Notes under the pieces: model-generated
What the model was told of the DNA's origin: nothing
Database searches by the model: none
What the model saw: only the letters and a program-made list of their open reading frames with translations
Made by a program: the position numbers and the translations under genes
DNA from: Burkholderia metallica
Lineage (GTDB): Bacteria; Pseudomonadota; Gammaproteobacteria; Burkholderiales; Burkholderiaceae
Assembly: GCF_902832845.1 (NCBI RefSeq)
Contig: NZ_CADFDB010000003.1
Location: 124,001-188,000, forward strand
Length of the DNA stretch: 64,000 bases
Reading direction: 5' to 3'
Shown here: positions 62,303 to 64,000 of the stretch, piece after piece
How the letters are laid out: each line of letters starts with the position of its first letter
Position numbering within the stretch: position 1 is the stretch's first letter

Positions 62303-63375
62303 GACAGACGCGCCCAAAAAGCGTCGAGCGCAGGACGCACGGCCGATTCCGAGAAGGATTGTGCGCGCGCCATGCCGTCGCCGACGGCCACATCGTAGCG
62401 CGTGCCGTCGCACCATACCTTGCCGATCTGTTCAGCCATTTCTTCCACCGAATAGGGATCGAATTGCAGCCCGCAGCCGCCGGCGATTTCAGGCATCGAA
62501 GTCGTGTTGCTGCACGCAACCGGCGTACCCGACGCCATTGCCTCGAGCAACGGAATACCAAATCCTTCGAATAACGAAGCAAACACGAACGCATGGGCAC
62601 GCCGGTAGTGCTCGCGCAGTTCGCTCCGAGATACGTAACCGAGCAGTTCGACGACACCCGCGAGTCCGAGCGCGTCCGCCTGCCCGAGAAAATACGCGTG
62701 ATGTTCGGACTTGATCCCGGCGATCCGCAGCATGGCGTCGTTGCCGAGCGCCGGCCGGGCAATGGCGAACGCCTGCAGGAGACGCTCGACGTTCTTGCTC
62801 GGCGCCTCGCCCGCGACCGTGAACAGATACGGCTCGCGCGCCGCCCGACTCAGCGGCGGCGCGAACCAGTCGTCGGAAATCGTGCAGGGAATGACATGCA
62901 CGTCGTCCTCACGCAACCCGAGCTTCTCTACCAGCTCGCGCTGCGTAAATCGCGAGATGGTCAACACGACGTCCGCTCGGCATGCCAGACGAGGCACGAC
63001 GTGCCGTCGGTAGACGCGACCGGCAGTCTGGTATAGCGATCGCGCCGGCGGCAACTCGCGCCACGGCTTCATGTAGATCAGGTCATGGACGACCGCGATC
63101 AACCGGGTGTTGCCGATGGAGCGCAGCGGCCCCGTGTTGTACGGGCACAGCAGATAGTCGAGCTTCTGCTCGCGACACCGGCGAGGCAACTCGACCTGCT
63201 CCCACCACGGAAAGAAACCGTGCCCCTTGCTGACGCACGGCCATTCGTCGGCCCGCACGCCGCTCGGGCCCAGCCCGAGCACCGACGCACCGACCGGCGC
63301 CACCAGTTGCCTGGCGAACCGGCCCATGCCCCGGTAGTTGCCGACCATCCACGTGATATCGACCCCCAATTTCAC
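62299..63375 (-). CDS. Family 4 glycosyltransferase
   Basis: A 358-residue GT4 enzyme. Seen: KLGVDITWMVGNYRGMGRFA near the start (glycine-rich acceptor loop), VVHDLIYMKPWRELP, TVAGEAPSKNVERLLQAFAI, and the donor site FASLFEGFGIPLLEAMASGT with EX7E. It most resembles mannosyl- or rhamnosyltransferases of O-antigen loci. It follows the next GT4 gene by 25 bp in the same operon. Confidence 0.9.
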   Translation of the reverse strand: MKLGVDITWMVGNYRGMGRFARQLVAPVGASVLGLGPSGVRADEWPCVSKGHGFFPWWEQVELPRRCREQKLDYLLCPYNTGPLRSIGNTRLIAVVHDLIYMKPWRELPPARSLYQTAGRVYRRHVVPRLACRADVVLTISRFTQRELVEKLGLREDDVHVIPCTISDDWFAPPLSRAAREPYLFTVAGEAPSKNVERLLQAFAIARPALGNDAMLRIAGIKSEHHAYFLGQADALGLAGVVELLGYVSRSELREHYRRAHAFVFASLFEGFGIPLLEAMASGTPVACSNTTSMPEIAGGCGLQFDPYSVEEMAEQIGKVWCDGTRYDVAVGDGMARAQSFSESAVRPALDAFWARLS

Positions 63376-63400
63376 GCGGCGCCCCTCGAAACGAATTGGC

Positions 63401-64000
63401 TCATGAACTACGTGTCCCGTCCAAAACAGCCTGGTAGACGGCCAGCGTCTTTTCCGCGCAGGCCGGCCAGTTCAGCTCGCGCGCCCGCACCAGCCCGGCT
63501 TCGCGCAGCACGTCGGCCGTACTAGGTTGCTCGACGATCATTCTCATGCCGTCGGCGATTTCGCCCGTCTGCAACGGATCGACGAGAATCGCCGCATCGC
63601 CCGCGACTTCGGGAACGGACGTCGTGCTGGACGCCACGACCGGCAATCCCGACGCGAAGGCTTCCACGACCGGCAGCCCGAAGCCTTCGCACAGCGACGC
63701 GAACACGAGCGCGCTGGCCGACTGCATCAGCGCGCGCACGTCGTGATCGGGCAGATACTGGAGCCAGCGAACGCTGCCTTCGCCGTCTGCGCGCAGGCGT
63801 GCAACGAGTTGTTCGCAGCCCCACCCGGCCCGACCGACGATGACCAGCGGTATCGCGCGACGCAGGTCCACCGGCAAGCTCGCGTGCGCGTCGAGCACCC
63901 GCTCGAGGTTCTTCCGCGGTTGCAGCGTCCCCACACACAGGAAGAATTGCGTCGGCAAGCCAAGCCGCTTCAGTACCTCGGCGCGCTCGGCTTGATCGAT
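63401..64000 (-). CDS. Family 4 glycosyltransferase (5' end beyond window)
   Basis: The last 200 or so residues of a GT4 enzyme; the frame is open to the right edge, so the N-terminal domain lies outside. Present: LPTQFFLCVGTLQPRKNLER, the nucleotide-binding start of the C-terminal domain, VIVGRAGWGCEQLV, and the donor motif FASLCEGFGLPVVEAFASGL with EX7E. Sequence resembles mannosyltransferases such as WbdB/WbaZ types, but the acceptor cannot be named. Probably co-transcribed with the two GT4 genes that follow. Confidence 0.88.
   Translation of the reverse strand: MDQAERAEVLKRLGLPTQFFLCVGTLQPRKNLERVLDAHASLPVDLRRAIPLVIVGRAGWGCEQLVARLRADGEGSVRWLQYLPDHDVRALMQSASALVFASLCEGFGLPVVEAFASGLPVVASSTTSVPEVAGDAAILVDPLQTGEIADGMRMIVEQPSTADVLREAGLVRARELNWPACAEKTLAVYQAVLDGTRSS

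Overview
The window reads as part of the main chromosome of a Burkholderia, most likely of the Burkholderia cepacia complex. The backbone is strongly GC-rich and densely coded. It carries several markers expected there: a Kdo 3-hydroxylase (KdoO) between waaA and waaC, a urea-uptake operon followed by a complete urease operon, and an O-antigen/surface-polysaccharide block. The species call is inference from gene content, not from a database comparison.

Layout. (1) 0-13.6 kb holds housekeeping and accessory metabolism: a DUF2520 dehydrogenase-like protein, YggT, DUF190 with the fluoride channel CrcB, a sirtuin, a DUF4406-nudK pair divergent from a DeoR-type regulator, a split chromate transporter (chrA1/chrA2), a methylmalonyl-CoA decarboxylase-like enzyme with a CaiB-type CoA transferase and an MFS carrier divergent from a LysR regulator, a D-tartrate-dehydratase-like enolase-superfamily enzyme, and a cupin. 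(2) 13.7-15.4 kb is a small decayed type VI secretion locus: a vgrG N-terminal remnant and an immunity-like gene with no complete effector. (3) 15.7-22.9 kb is a low-GC genomic island bounded by a direct repeat of about 155 bp that includes the promoter and 5' half of tRNA-Gly(CCC). The intact tRNA is at the right edge and a truncated copy at the left. The cargo looks like defence genes: a HigB toxin, a HigA-ImmA/IrrE fusion and a beta-family protein behind a perfect 41-bp palindrome; a zinc-ribbon TIR protein; a small unknown gene; and a three-gene operon ending in a class III nucleotide-cyclase-like protein next to a membrane protein (Pycsar-like). No integrase is visible. (4) 23-30 kb holds trmB, uppP, a lipoprotein, a YkgJ-type cysteine-cluster protein, hemN, a PIMT-like methyltransferase and a rhodanese. 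(5) 30.4-41.9 kb holds urtABCDE and ureD-ureABCEFG, with strong sigma-54 promoter matches upstream of urtA and ureA. (6) 41.9-46.8 kb holds waaA, kdoO, waaC and a phosphomannomutase/phosphoglucomutase. (7) 47-64 kb is a surface-polysaccharide locus: Wzx-like flippase, glycosyltransferases, galE, two WecA/WbpL-like initiating transferases, a WbpM-type dehydratase, a sugar epimerase, a HAD-UbiA fusion, a GT-C-like membrane protein, an SMR-type small carrier and three GT4 enzymes, the last running off the right edge.

How the parts work together. Urea would be imported by UrtABCDE and hydrolysed by urease, both predicted to be switched on by RpoN (probably with NtrC) when nitrogen is limiting. 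The waa genes build the lipid A-core, and the 47-64 kb genes start, build, export and decorate an O-antigen-like glycan on undecaprenyl phosphate, whose recycling also depends on UppP. The tRNA-Gly island is the accessory part and holds the most interesting unexplained biology, above all the cyclase operon at 20.36-22.72 kb.
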